This document shows, piece by piece, positions 55,219 through 64,000 of a DNA stretch of 64,000 bases. Numbering within the stretch: the first letter of the stretch is position 1; each line of letters starts with the position of its first letter. This DNA is from Cellvibrio mixtus subsp. mixtus J3-8 (GTDB taxonomy: Bacteria; Pseudomonadota; Gammaproteobacteria; Pseudomonadales; Cellvibrionaceae). The position numbers and the translations under genes are program-made. The DNA lies in NCBI RefSeq assembly GCF_000766945.1, contig NZ_KN266209.1, positions 319,580 through 383,579 of the forward strand, in the 5' to 3' direction. The notes below the pieces were generated by a model. That model did not search any database and was not told the origin of the DNA. It was given only the letters and a program-made list of their open reading frames with translations.

Positions 55219-58191
55219 ATGCCAGAGACAATTCCCTTTTTGCTGCGTCGCCCCAAGGCTCTGGCGCTAGTGGTATTGCTGGTAAGCCTGTGTTTGTCGG
55301 CGCTGGTGATTTGGGCATTGGCGCAAAACCAGCATGCAGCCAAACGTGCAGATATGTTCAATATCGCCACCAATCACGCGTTTTTGATTCGCGATAGCCT
55401 GGACCAGGCCCTTACCCTCAATTATTCCATGGCAGCTATGGTGCGCCTCGGCCAGGGATCGACTGGCCGGTTCGATGATGTGGCCCGTGAGCTCCTGCCC
55501 TATTTTTCCAGCGTTTCCCATATCAGCCTTTCACCTAACGGCATTGTCAGCCAGGTCTATCCCCTGGAAGGTAATGAAAAATCGATTGGTTTTAACCCGC
55601 TCGAAGATGCGACCCAGGACAAGGAGGCCATTCGTGCGCGCGATTCCGGCCAACTGACACTGGCCGGACCAATCAATCTGGTACAAGGTGGTACGGGGGC
55701 CATTGCGCGGCTACCGGTATATCTCGATGAACCTGGCGGCGGGCGCCGCTTTTGGGGCTTCACCAACGTTGTTATCCGGGTCGATAAATTGCTGGAGGCG
55801 GCCAACTTCCAACAGCTGGATACCCGCGAAATCGCCTACAAGCTCTGGCGCAATGATGCGGAGACCGGTGCACCGGAAATTATTGTGGCCAATGGGGCCG
55901 AAGCATTAATCGATCCGGTGGAAAAATCCTTTGATGTACCTAATGGCAGCTGGACGCTCAGCATCTCGCCAAAAACCGGCTGGTTAAACAATTGGCAAAT
56001 TATTGGTGAGGCGCTCCTGGCATTTCTGGTGAGCGGTTTACTCGCTTATCAAAGTTACCTGATGGTGAAATTGCAGCGCCGCCGCTTGAGTTTGCAAGAT
56101 GCGGTCAGTGAACAAACACGCGAATTGTTAAATGCGCGCGCTAATCTGCAAGCAACGCTCGATGCGATTCCCGATTTATTATTTGATATCGATTTACAGG
56201 GTGTCATCCACAGTTACCACACGAACCAACCCGATTTATTAACTGTGCCGCCGGAGCGATTCCTGGGTGAAAACTTCCGTCGTTTTTTACCTCCGGAAGC
56301 TATTGAAACAGTGCAACAAGCGCTTGATGAAGCACACGCGAGCGGTGTTTCTGCCGGCAAATGTTATTCGGTAGATTTGCCGGGTGGTACCGTAACATTT
56401 GAATTATCCGTATCGCGCAAAATCGACCAGCATTATGACAGCGCACGCTTTCTGGTGCTTGCGCGCAATATCACCGAGCGCCGTTTGGCCGAGGAAGAAT
56501 TGCGTGTTGCGGCCACCGCATTTGAAGCGCGCGAAGGCATGATGATTACCGATCCCCAGGGTAACATCATGCGCGTAAATAAAGCCTTTAGTGAAATCAC
56601 GGGCTACAACGCTGATGAAGTGATTGGTAAAAATCCGCGTTTCCTTGCATCGGGTCGCCATGATAAAAATTTTTATCAGGATATGTGGCAGTCGATAACC
56701 AGTGAAGGAAGTTGGCGCGGTGAAATCTGGAACCGCCGTAGCAGTGGTGAAATTTTTCCGGAATGGTTAACCATCGCAGCGGTTAAAAACGAGCAGGGAA
56801 AAACTACCCACTATGTTTCTACTCTCACGGATATCAGCGAATTAAAACAACACGAAGAACGTATTCATAATCTTGCATTCTTTGATCCACTTACGCATTT
56901 ACCCAATCGCCGTTTATTACAAGATCGCCTGGAACACGCCATTGCAACCAGCCAGCGCCAGCGCCGCCTGGGAGCATTATTGTTTCTCGACCTTGATGAT
57001 TTTAAAACCCTCAACGACAACCGCGGCCATCACATCGGCGATTTATTATTAGTTTCCGTTGCTGAGCGTTTGCGTCATTCGGTGCGTGAACAAGATACAG
57101 TAGCGCGCCTGGGTGGCGATGAATTTGTCATCGTATTGGAAGGTTTAAGCACGGATCGCAATGAAGCGGCAACCCATGCGCGACAAATTGCAGAAAAAAT
57201 TCTCGCCAGCCTTAATAAAGTGTATGTATTGGAATTGCGCGAATATTTTAATACACCCAGTATTGGTATTTGTTTATTTGGCGATGCATCTGTTCCTATC
57301 GATGAATTACTCAAGCAAGCAGACCAGGCGATGTACCATGCCAAAGCCGCGGGCCGGAATACCCTGCGTTTTTTTGATCCGGAAATGCAATCCATCGCCG
57401 CCCAACGCTTTGCCTTGCAACACGAATTGCGTGAAGCCTTACAGCAACAACAATTCAAATTATTTTATCAGCCGCAAATCAATGCCAGTGGTTCGGTCAT
57501 GGGTGCGGAAGCATTAATCCGTTGGTTCCATCCACAGCGCGGCATAGTATCGCCGCTGGAATTTATTTCGCTCGCAGAAGATTCGGGTTTAATTATTCCG
57601 CTCGGTAACTGGATTCTGGAAACTGCCTGCCAGCAATTAGTGCTGTGGGAACAAGAGCCGGCAACAAGGCACTTGAGTATTGCCATTAACGTGAGCGCGC
57701 GCCAATTCCAGCAACATAATTTTGTTGAACAATTGCTGCAAATTATTGCGCGCACCGGTGCTAACCCGCACAGGTTAAAACTGGAATTAACGGAATCCAT
57801 GCTGGTCGATAATCCGGAAGACATCATCACCAAAATGGATGCATTGAAGCATCACAAAATTAAATTTTCCCTCGACGATTTTGGCACCGGTTATTCCTCG
57901 TTGTTTTATTTAAAACGATTACCTATCAACGAATTAAAAATCGATAAATCCTTCGTCAACGACATCCTCACCGACCCCAACGATGCAGCTATCGCGCGCA
58001 TGATCATTCGTCTTGCGCAAAGCATGGAGTTAAAAGTGATAGCTGAAGGTGTAGAAACCAAAGAGCAGCGCGACTGGTTGGAACAGGAAGGTTGCTTCAA
58101 ATACCAGGGCTATTATTTTGGTCGCCCGATGCCGGTAGACAGTTTTGATAAATATATTGCAGATACCAACCGGGAATTAACCTCGCTGTAA
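55219..58191 (+). CDS. CHASE-PAS-PAS-GGDEF-EAL cyclic-di-GMP signalling protein
   Basis: This 990-residue inner-membrane protein has a first membrane helix (about residues 14-35), a periplasmic CHASE sensor (about 60-240, VSHISLSPNGIVSQVYPLEG), a second helix (about 262-283), two PAS domains (about 305-420 and 430-545), a GGDEF domain (about 555-720, RLGGDEFVIV) and an EAL domain (about 735-980, AEALIRW, ELTESML, DDFGTGYSSL). Both catalytic motifs are intact, so it could synthesise and degrade c-di-GMP, switching in response to an extracellular signal. It is monocistronic. Confidence 0.95.
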   Translation: MPETIPFLLRRPKALALVVLLVSLCLSALVIWALAQNQHAAKRADMFNIATNHAFLIRDSLDQALTLNYSMAAMVRLGQGSTGRFDDVARELLPYFSSVSHISLSPNGIVSQVYPLEGNEKSIGFNPLEDATQDKEAIRARDSGQLTLAGPINLVQGGTGAIARLPVYLDEPGGGRRFWGFTNVVIRVDKLLEAANFQQLDTREIAYKLWRNDAETGAPEIIVANGAEALIDPVEKSFDVPNGSWTLSISPKTGWLNNWQIIGEALLAFLVSGLLAYQSYLMVKLQRRRLSLQDAVSEQTRELLNARANLQATLDAIPDLLFDIDLQGVIHSYHTNQPDLLTVPPERFLGENFRRFLPPEAIETVQQALDEAHASGVSAGKCYSVDLPGGTVTFELSVSRKIDQHYDSARFLVLARNITERRLAEEELRVAATAFEAREGMMITDPQGNIMRVNKAFSEITGYNADEVIGKNPRFLASGRHDKNFYQDMWQSITSEGSWRGEIWNRRSSGEIFPEWLTIAAVKNEQGKTTHYVSTLTDISELKQHEERIHNLAFFDPLTHLPNRRLLQDRLEHAIATSQRQRRLGALLFLDLDDFKTLNDNRGHHIGDLLLVSVAERLRHSVREQDTVARLGGDEFVIVLEGLSTDRNEAATHARQIAEKILASLNKVYVLELREYFNTPSIGICLFGDASVPIDELLKQADQAMYHAKAAGRNTLRFFDPEMQSIAAQRFALQHELREALQQQQFKLFYQPQINASGSVMGAEALIRWFHPQRGIVSPLEFISLAEDSGLIIPLGNWILETACQQLVLWEQEPATRHLSIAINVSARQFQQHNFVEQLLQIIARTGANPHRLKLELTESMLVDNPEDIITKMDALKHHKIKFSLDDFGTGYSSLFYLKRLPINELKIDKSFVNDILTDPNDAAIARMIIRLAQSMELKVIAEGVETKEQRDWLEQEGCFKYQGYYFGRPMPVDSFDKYIADTNRELTSL

Positions 58192-58369
58192 CTTACACCC
58201 GTTACGCAGCCCTTATGGAATTTGCGTATTTTTAATTGCAGCCTTAAAACAAAACCTCCGTGTTTACCTTCAATCGAAATGAGATTTTTCTCACACAAGG
58301 TTGATTTTTGCGCAAAACAACAATAAAATATTTAAAGAAATTTTTATATATATAAAAGTTATATAGCCA

Positions 58370-59242
58370 ATGGACAAAGGGAACTCCTGGGTGGCAGCCA
58401 GCAATTCAATTATTAACTATTGGGCAAATACGTTATTTGCCTTATCTTTAGGCCTCATATCTGTTGTGTGTTATGCGCAACAGGATTCGTCATCCCCGTC
58501 GGAATGTAGTGCCTCTCCGGAATATTTATCCAAACTTGAGCGGTTCTTTGGCAGCAACAAACCTGTCCAGGATTATTCCTGCCTCACGAATTACCCCGCC
58601 ATCGCAAAAAATATTAAAAGCTATCAGCTTGTGGATATCCGCAATAATCCCGACACACCGGTCAGCAACGCCTGGAATATCCCCGTTGATGAATTAAAGC
58701 TAAAAGATTTTCTTGCTAACCGTTCATTATTGCTATTGGGCGAAAGCTTTAGCCGTGTGCAACAAGCAACCGCGTGTGCAACGTTAAAAAAAGCGGGTTT
58801 CGCGTCGGTAAAGATCCTGGTGGGCGGTATTGCCCAGTGGGATCAAATCAACACGAAAAAACCGAAACCCAAAAGGCAGCCCGTGTCTGCTGCTGATTTT
58901 ATTTACGAATATTTTAATGGCCATGTATCCGTTGTTGCCGCAACGGAAGCTGCATCCTCCCAACTAAATGCCCTGGGTTTTTCTGAGCATCGCCTCCTTC
59001 CCGCCAATACATTTTCCAATGTGGCCGACATAGTTATCGGTGCTAGCGACGGTGGCTACGACCCCGTAGTTTATATCGGTTCACCCGCAGACTCTGCGAC
59101 GCTGGAATTTAATCAACATCTTCCTAACCTCTATTTTCTGCAAGGCGGAATTGAAACGCTGGTAGCACAATTGCGGCGAGACCAATTAATCGAATACAGC
59201 CGTACCAAACCACAGGAGGCGTCCTTCTGTGCAAAAAAATAA
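58370..59242 (+). CDS. Secreted rhodanese-like protein lacking the catalytic cysteine
   Basis: This 290-residue protein has a signal sequence (NTLFALSLGLISVVCYAQQD) and two rhodanese-like halves. The first has YQLVDIRNNPDTPVSNAWNI, then LLLLGESFSRVQQATACATL and VKILVGGIAQW, the rhodanese fold pattern, but the active-site loop (normally Cys-Arg-x-Gly-x-Arg) reads GESFSRV, with no Cys. The second half (about 165-285) repeats the pattern weakly, ending LYFLQGGIETLVAQL. It probably acts as a binding or scaffold protein. It overlaps the next gene by 14 nt, so the two are translationally coupled. Confidence 0.75.
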   Translation: MDKGNSWVAASNSIINYWANTLFALSLGLISVVCYAQQDSSSPSECSASPEYLSKLERFFGSNKPVQDYSCLTNYPAIAKNIKSYQLVDIRNNPDTPVSNAWNIPVDELKLKDFLANRSLLLLGESFSRVQQATACATLKKAGFASVKILVGGIAQWDQINTKKPKPKRQPVSAADFIYEYFNGHVSVVAATEAASSQLNALGFSEHRLLPANTFSNVADIVIGASDGGYDPVVYIGSPADSATLEFNQHLPNLYFLQGGIETLVAQLRRDQLIEYSRTKPQEASFCAKK

Positions 59243-60086
59243 GTACCTGATTATTAGCGTGATAATAACGTTATCGTTAATTGGTGCAGCCTATACTTTT
59301 TTCGCGACGCAAACTCACTATGCCTCTACGGAAAAGTTGTTGCGCTTTAACTACATTATAAAAAATGATTCGGAAAAACTCGTCGCTGACGCTCGTTTTA
59401 TTGCGGCTGTCCCAATGCAAATAGACGGTGTGCAATCCATTCAATCAATAAATTCATCTTATGAATATCAAATTATTGATGCTGATAATCGCTCGATAGA
59501 ATTCCCGCTAAAAAATATTACGCCCTATTCCGCAAAGATTATTGATTTAACATTAGTTATATCACTAACTAATAAACCTAAAACAAAATTGGATAAAGCG
59601 ACTGAATACCTGCAACCACAGAAATACATCGAAACCGAAACACAAGAAATAAAAGAACTGGCTGCACAATTAAAAGGAAAAACTGCAACCGATACCGCCA
59701 AAAATATCCACCAATGGCTGGTGAATAATATCGAACTGTCCAGTTACACCGCAGACAGCAAAGGCGCAGCCTATCTGTTAAAAAATAAAACCGGCGATTG
59801 CACTGAATTTATGTATGCCTTTATCGCCCTCGCGCGCGCCAACGGTATTCCAGCACGAGGCATCAGTGGTTTCTGGATTCCCGGTGAAAGCTCATTAATC
59901 AATGCCACTGATTATCACGACTGGGCTGAATTTTATGATGGGAATCGTTGGGTGTTGGTGGATTCATCGAAGCAGGTTTTTGATAGCGAATATTTTAACT
60001 ACATCGCTGGTTCTTTATTTCATTCCGATGAAAACATGCGCTGGAAATTTGATTCGACAGCAAATGAATTTGTTGTATCCCAGTAA
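59229..60086 (+). CDS. Membrane-anchored transglutaminase-like protein
   Basis: This 285-residue protein (GTG start at 59229, inside the previous gene) has an N-terminal membrane helix (KYLIISVIITLSLIGAAYTF) and a C-terminal transglutaminase-like domain. Its catalytic triad is visible: Cys in TGDCTEFMYAFIALARANGI (near residue 190), His in DYHDWAEFYDGN and Asp in VLVDSS. Such domains act as cysteine proteases, amidases or crosslinkers; the periplasmic orientation is inferred. The giant LamG protein starts 40 nt downstream and could be its substrate. Confidence 0.85.
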   Translation: MQKNKYLIISVIITLSLIGAAYTFFATQTHYASTEKLLRFNYIIKNDSEKLVADARFIAAVPMQIDGVQSIQSINSSYEYQIIDADNRSIEFPLKNITPYSAKIIDLTLVISLTNKPKTKLDKATEYLQPQKYIETETQEIKELAAQLKGKTATDTAKNIHQWLVNNIELSSYTADSKGAAYLLKNKTGDCTEFMYAFIALARANGIPARGISGFWIPGESSLINATDYHDWAEFYDGNRWVLVDSSKQVFDSEYFNYIAGSLFHSDENMRWKFDSTANEFVVSQ

Positions 60087-60125
60087 GTTAAAGTGAAATT
60101 AAATTTTTTAAAAACTATAGGAAAT

Positions 60126-63100
60126 ATGTTTGTGAACGGTTTTTCTATCCGCTCTATTATAGGGTTCTTGGGGTTTTGTTTTGCGTTGACTGCCACTTCG
60201 TTAGCCAATGCGTTATTGCCTGAAAATAGTTTGCTTGTAGAAGCAGATAGCGCAAAAAGTTTGGAGCTCCAGGCTTTGGGTGTGACTGTTCAGCAAGTTC
60301 AACCAGGTAAATATGTAGTACAGGGAAACCTTTCCCAATACGCGACGCTATTTAAGAAAACCGACAGGGGGAATGTTGCACCTGTAACACCAGAGAACTC
60401 TCTTTCTCTCTTTTTTGATAATCCGAGAAGTGTGCGCTCCGTTGGTAAGCCTCTCTATCTTTCAGTTGTATCCGGTGGTGACTGGCATGCAGGCGGAGGT
60501 CCCTCCGGGTATGTTCGTGCTTCAGAGAGTAAAACATTCGGGTTATATATATTTTATGCACCAGGATATTGGGGCAGTTCCTTCTATTTTCCTGCATGGG
60601 TAAAAAACGATTCAACAAATAGTTATTTCTTTAATAACAATACCAATGGTATTCCACACCCTCAGGAACCGTATTGGCGCTATCTGGAGAAGAATGAAGT
60701 TATTGATTCCAGCGGCGTAACTTTTTATATGAATTATGGGGATATTCGGATTGTTGCTGCAAATTACTCATCTGACCTTACAACGTCAGTTTCCGGTGGA
60801 GAGTATGGGTATGGTGTCAATTATGTTATTACTGCAATTACCCCTGATGCGTTGGATTTAACAGGAGATAGTGTTTTTAAAGACGTTTCATTGAATGAAA
60901 AGCAAATAACAGTATTTGGTGATGCCAAGCAATTTTTTGCGCAATCTCCATTAGGCGGTTTGGGTGGATTATTTGATGGGAATGGCGATTACCTAACTAT
61001 ATCGCCAAAGCCTCTGGATGGAAATCCTACGGAATTAACTATTGAAGCATGGATATATATGAACGCTTTGCCAACTTATGGCTGGCCGATTGTGTCGCAA
61101 AGTGCAAATGTAGGGGAAGGTGGGCAACAATTTTTTGTATCAGGTTCAGGTAATGGTTCAGCTAGCAGGTTGAGATTTCTTCGTGGTATTGGTGCAGGCA
61201 ATTCAATTGATTTAATTGGCGCAACAAATTTGCCACTTAATGAATGGGTTCATGTTGCAGTTACTTTTGATGGCGGCAATGCTCGATTATTTGTCAACGG
61301 AAAATTGGATGGTACCGTAACGGCAAATATTGCATGGACAGCAACAGATCAACCTTTTTTTGTGGGCAGAACATTTGTGCCTGGTTATCCTCAATTTCTT
61401 TCTGAGGCTAACGGAAAAATTTCTGATTTGCGCATTACTAAAAACATTGCGCGTTATAGAGCTTCTTTTACGCCGACAAAATTAGAAACTATTGCCGCAG
61501 ATGTAAATGCTGACCCTTACTTTAGTAAAGTCGCTTTCCAGCTTTCGGGAAATGAAATCTCTGGAAGTAATTCATTCGTAGACCTTTCTTCAGCATCTCC
61601 CAAAAGCATCACGACTTTTGGTGATGCGAAGCAAGTGAGTGACCAGGTGAAATTCAATCCCACGGCGATCGGCTTTGATGGTAATGGTGATTATTTACTA
61701 ACAAGGCCTGGTGCTGATTTTGATCTCAATACAAATAATTGGACTATTGAATTTTGGATTTACCCCAGAACACTGGGAAGCACCCCACATTTTCTTCAAG
61801 TCGGCACGAGTACCTCCAATAGAACAAGAATTTACTATTTAAATGGAGCGTTACGTGTAGACGGACCGTCATCAAATCTCGGTTCAATTAGCGGCTTAGC
61901 TGCAGGTCGTTGGCAGCATATTGCAGTTACAAAAATAGGTAGTGCCACATCTGTCTATCTGGATGGCGAACTAAAAGCTTCCGCAAATATTAGCCATGCA
62001 TCTGGAACCGAAAACACGCTAGCAATTGGTGCCCAGCAATTTTCACCATCAGCCAGCGATTATTTTGATGGTTATATTGATGATGTGAGGGTGACGAGAG
62101 GTATTGATCGATATACCGGCGCGTTTGTTCCTTCACAGATTCCACAATTGCCGACACTGGTTGGTGATCAGTATTGGAGAAATGTATCCCTATTAGCAAA
62201 TTGCGATGGAAAAGATACCTCACAAATCTTCAGCGATTCATCCTTCGTTCCGAAAACTTTTATTCCAAGGGGTAACGTTATCCAATCACAAGGGGAATAT
62301 ATGTATGGCGTATCCTCATGTTATTTTGATGGCAATGGAGATTATTTAGAGTTAGCGCAAAATCCTGAACTGAATTTTAAAACCAGTGATTTTACAATTG
62401 AAACCTGGTTCTACCAAACCGCTGATTCGAATGCATATAGCACGTTATTTGCAAACCACACGTCGACAACGTATACAACGGGTGCAAGATTTTTAATGGT
62501 TTATGGAGCGAATGCTCCTGTAGTTTCGCAAAGAAGAAAAATTGGTTTTGGTGGCTTTAACCTGGCTACCAATCAATCCATTTTAGAATCAGAAACCCAA
62601 ATCAACCTTAATACTTGGTATCACGTTGCAGTAACTCGTAAAAATAATATATTCAGTTTGTTTGTTAATGGAAAAAAAGAAAGAGAAATATCCAAAATTG
62701 ACGCTATGGATTTTTCATTGAATGGAACCCGGGTTGGAATAAATAGTTGGGACGGAACAGCTGGACATTGGTTTGGCTATATCGATGATTTACGAGTTAC
62801 CAGAGGCGTGGCACGCTACACTGAGGACTTTATAGTTCCTCAGAAAAAGTTAGAACGAGCAATTTTCTCCAAAGATATCTATAGCAATGCAGTATCGCTT
62901 TCTCTTATGTCGGGGACTTATGTTGCAGGTTATGAAACGATTTCTGAAAATGAAATCCGAATATTCCAACCTATTGTTATTGGTGCTTCTGATACTACTT
63001 TTGACAATAAAAAAATAATTATCGATGGAACAACAGTTTCAATAAGTGGTGAACATACTTTCAATAATATCGAACTAAAAAATGGTGCGGTATTAACTAC

Positions 63101-64000
63101 ACCTTTCACTGATGCAAATCTTAATAAAAATATTTCAATCATCGCTAAAGATATCTCTATAGATCAGGGTAGCCGCATAGATGTATCAGGAAAAGGAGAG
63201 ATTTATAACCCTACACTCAGTAATCGAGTCGGCGGTAGTCATGGTGGTAAAGGTGGTAATTACGGCACTGAGATAGCTAAAGAACCTTTTGGCAATTATC
63301 AGGCGCCTATCACTGTCGGCCAAAGCGGTGACGCTAATGGCGGCGGTGCAATAAAAATCAAAGCTGAAAACTTTTCTCTTGAAGGAAAGATATTAGCTAA
63401 TGGTAATAATGGTACAACGAGTGGCGGCGCTGGCGGTTCAATTTGGCTGGATGTTAAATCGTTATTATCCTCAACAGGTAATGGAGAAATCAAAGCAAAT
63501 GGAGGCAATTATACCTCTGGCTACAATGGTAGTGGTGCTGGTGGTGGTCGAATAGCAATTCACTATGAAACATTATCGGGAATTGTCACCACAAAGGTAG
63601 TGGCATCAGGTGGAACGGGGAGTACACAAAACGGTGGTGCAGGAACTATTTACTATAAAAATAAAATCGATGCATCGCAAAGCAAGTTGCAAATTAAAGG
63701 GCAAAGTGCCGATACAAATTATACATTGCTTGCTGGGATAAGCGGCGAACAGCAAGTTCTGGTTGAAAATGCCTATATCAAATTAACTGATCCTGAAGTT
63801 TTCAGCACGTTCACATTAGTTAACAGCCATTTGGGAGTTCCAGGAAATTTAAATTTAGCTAATTCTGCAAGTTTCATATCATCATCATCAACTATAGAGA
63901 TCAATGGCAACTTAACAACATTCAATAACAATCTGGTTGTTGATGGCATTACGTTATCCCTTGCTAAAAATCACACTTTTAATTCAATCCATATTAAAAA
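60126..64000 (+). CDS. Giant secreted LamG/concanavalin-like repeat protein (partial, continues past right edge)
   Basis: An open frame from ATG 60126 runs through the right edge: 1291 codons without a stop. A signal peptide (IIGFLGFCFALTATSLANA) is followed by an N-terminal domain of about 260 residues. Three LamG-like modules follow (about residues 280-450, 515-670 and 730-900). Each starts FDGNGDYL, has IEAWIY/IEFWIY/IETWFY, then W-HVAVT and a VNGK or LDGE hairpin, and ends with DDLRVTRG-like and RY. A Gly-rich, beta-helix-like region follows (about 1020-1190). It is more AT-rich than neighbouring genes. It is probably a surface adhesin or carbohydrate-binding protein, perhaps processed by the upstream transglutaminase-like protein. 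Confidence 0.85.
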   Translation, partial: MFVNGFSIRSIIGFLGFCFALTATSLANALLPENSLLVEADSAKSLELQALGVTVQQVQPGKYVVQGNLSQYATLFKKTDRGNVAPVTPENSLSLFFDNPRSVRSVGKPLYLSVVSGGDWHAGGGPSGYVRASESKTFGLYIFYAPGYWGSSFYFPAWVKNDSTNSYFFNNNTNGIPHPQEPYWRYLEKNEVIDSSGVTFYMNYGDIRIVAANYSSDLTTSVSGGEYGYGVNYVITAITPDALDLTGDSVFKDVSLNEKQITVFGDAKQFFAQSPLGGLGGLFDGNGDYLTISPKPLDGNPTELTIEAWIYMNALPTYGWPIVSQSANVGEGGQQFFVSGSGNGSASRLRFLRGIGAGNSIDLIGATNLPLNEWVHVAVTFDGGNARLFVNGKLDGTVTANIAWTATDQPFFVGRTFVPGYPQFLSEANGKISDLRITKNIARYRASFTPTKLETIAADVNADPYFSKVAFQLSGNEISGSNSFVDLSSASPKSITTFGDAKQVSDQVKFNPTAIGFDGNGDYLLTRPGADFDLNTNNWTIEFWIYPRTLGSTPHFLQVGTSTSNRTRIYYLNGALRVDGPSSNLGSISGLAAGRWQHIAVTKIGSATSVYLDGELKASANISHASGTENTLAIGAQQFSPSASDYFDGYIDDVRVTRGIDRYTGAFVPSQIPQLPTLVGDQYWRNVSLLANCDGKDTSQIFSDSSFVPKTFIPRGNVIQSQGEYMYGVSSCYFDGNGDYLELAQNPELNFKTSDFTIETWFYQTADSNAYSTLFANHTSTTYTTGARFLMVYGANAPVVSQRRKIGFGGFNLATNQSILESETQINLNTWYHVAVTRKNNIFSLFVNGKKEREISKIDAMDFSLNGTRVGINSWDGTAGHWFGYIDDLRVTRGVARYTEDFIVPQKKLERAIFSKDIYSNAVSLSLMSGTYVAGYETISENEIRIFQPIVIGASDTTFDNKKIIIDGTTVSISGEHTFNNIELKNGAVLTTPFTDANLNKNISIIAKDISIDQGSRIDVSGKGEIYNPTLSNRVGGSHGGKGGNYGTEIAKEPFGNYQAPITVGQSGDANGGGAIKIKAENFSLEGKILANGNNGTTSGGAGGSIWLDVKSLLSSTGNGEIKANGGNYTSGYNGSGAGGGRIAIHYETLSGIVTTKVVASGGTGSTQNGGAGTIYYKNKIDASQSKLQIKGQSADTNYTLLAGISGEQQVLVENAYIKLTDPEVFSTFTLVNSHLGVPGNLNLANSASFISSSSTIEINGNLTTFNNNLVVDGITLSLAKNHTFNSIHIK

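Overview
This is the replication-origin region of a plant-polysaccharide-degrading gammaproteobacterium, most likely Cellvibrio or a close relative (Cellvibrionaceae). The evidence is the Pseudomonas-like order dnaA-dnaN-recF-gyrB / rpmH-rnpA-yidD-yidC-mnmE / mnmG-rsmG-parA-parB-atp-glmU-glmS, combined with secreted GH9, GH11 and GH43 enzymes. The GH11-CBM60-NodB-CBM10 architecture at 50.3-52.3 kb is the one I know from Cellvibrio japonicus Xyn11A. The genus is inferred from memory, without a database search.

Layout. 0-6.7 kb (minus strand): a MacAB-like ABC export cluster with four FtsX-type permeases in two duplicated pairs, one ATPase and one membrane-fusion protein cut by the left edge. 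6.7-12.9 kb: a small secreted protein, leuA with a hairpin-bearing leader, a divergent Lrp/AsnC regulator, cyanase (cynS) divergent from a PAS-AAA+-Fis sigma54 activator with a clustered TTTCGT operator array, and a 54-residue protein. 13.3-19.6 kb (minus): gyrB, recF, dnaN, dnaA. Two parS-like sites lie inside recF. Gene orientation flips at the dnaA/rpmH gap, which has two perfect DnaA boxes. A second AT-rich gap with DnaA boxes precedes mnmG. 20-37.7 kb (plus): ribosomal protein L34, RNase P protein, membrane insertase, tRNA-modification genes, an orphan ParA-like ATPase, the parAB segregation pair and the full nine-gene F1Fo ATP synthase operon.

37.8-46 kb: glmU, a DeoR-type regulator and glmS, with a GH43 enzyme and a GH9 lipoprotein cellulase inserted among them. 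A 27-codon peptide ending Tyr-Phe-Tyr-Tyr-Tyr lies just before glmS. 46-52.4 kb: a reduced Fur-like protein, then two GH11 xylanase genes flanking two paralogous membrane-anchored HEAT-like proteins. The two xylanase genes share a palindromic operator, a promoter at identical spacing and a long 5' leader with two stem-loops supported by compensatory base changes. This looks like an undescribed xylanase regulon with a structured leader RNA.

52.4-64 kb: a TauE/SafE permease, an Lgt-family protein with Cys in place of a key Asn, a DapF homologue in which both catalytic cysteines are serine, a CHASE-PAS-PAS-GGDEF-EAL protein, and a likely operon of a cysteine-less secreted rhodanese-like protein, a membrane-anchored transglutaminase-like protein and a giant secreted protein with three LamG-like repeats that runs off the right edge.

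I saw no rRNA, tRNA, CRISPR array, insertion sequence or phage genes.
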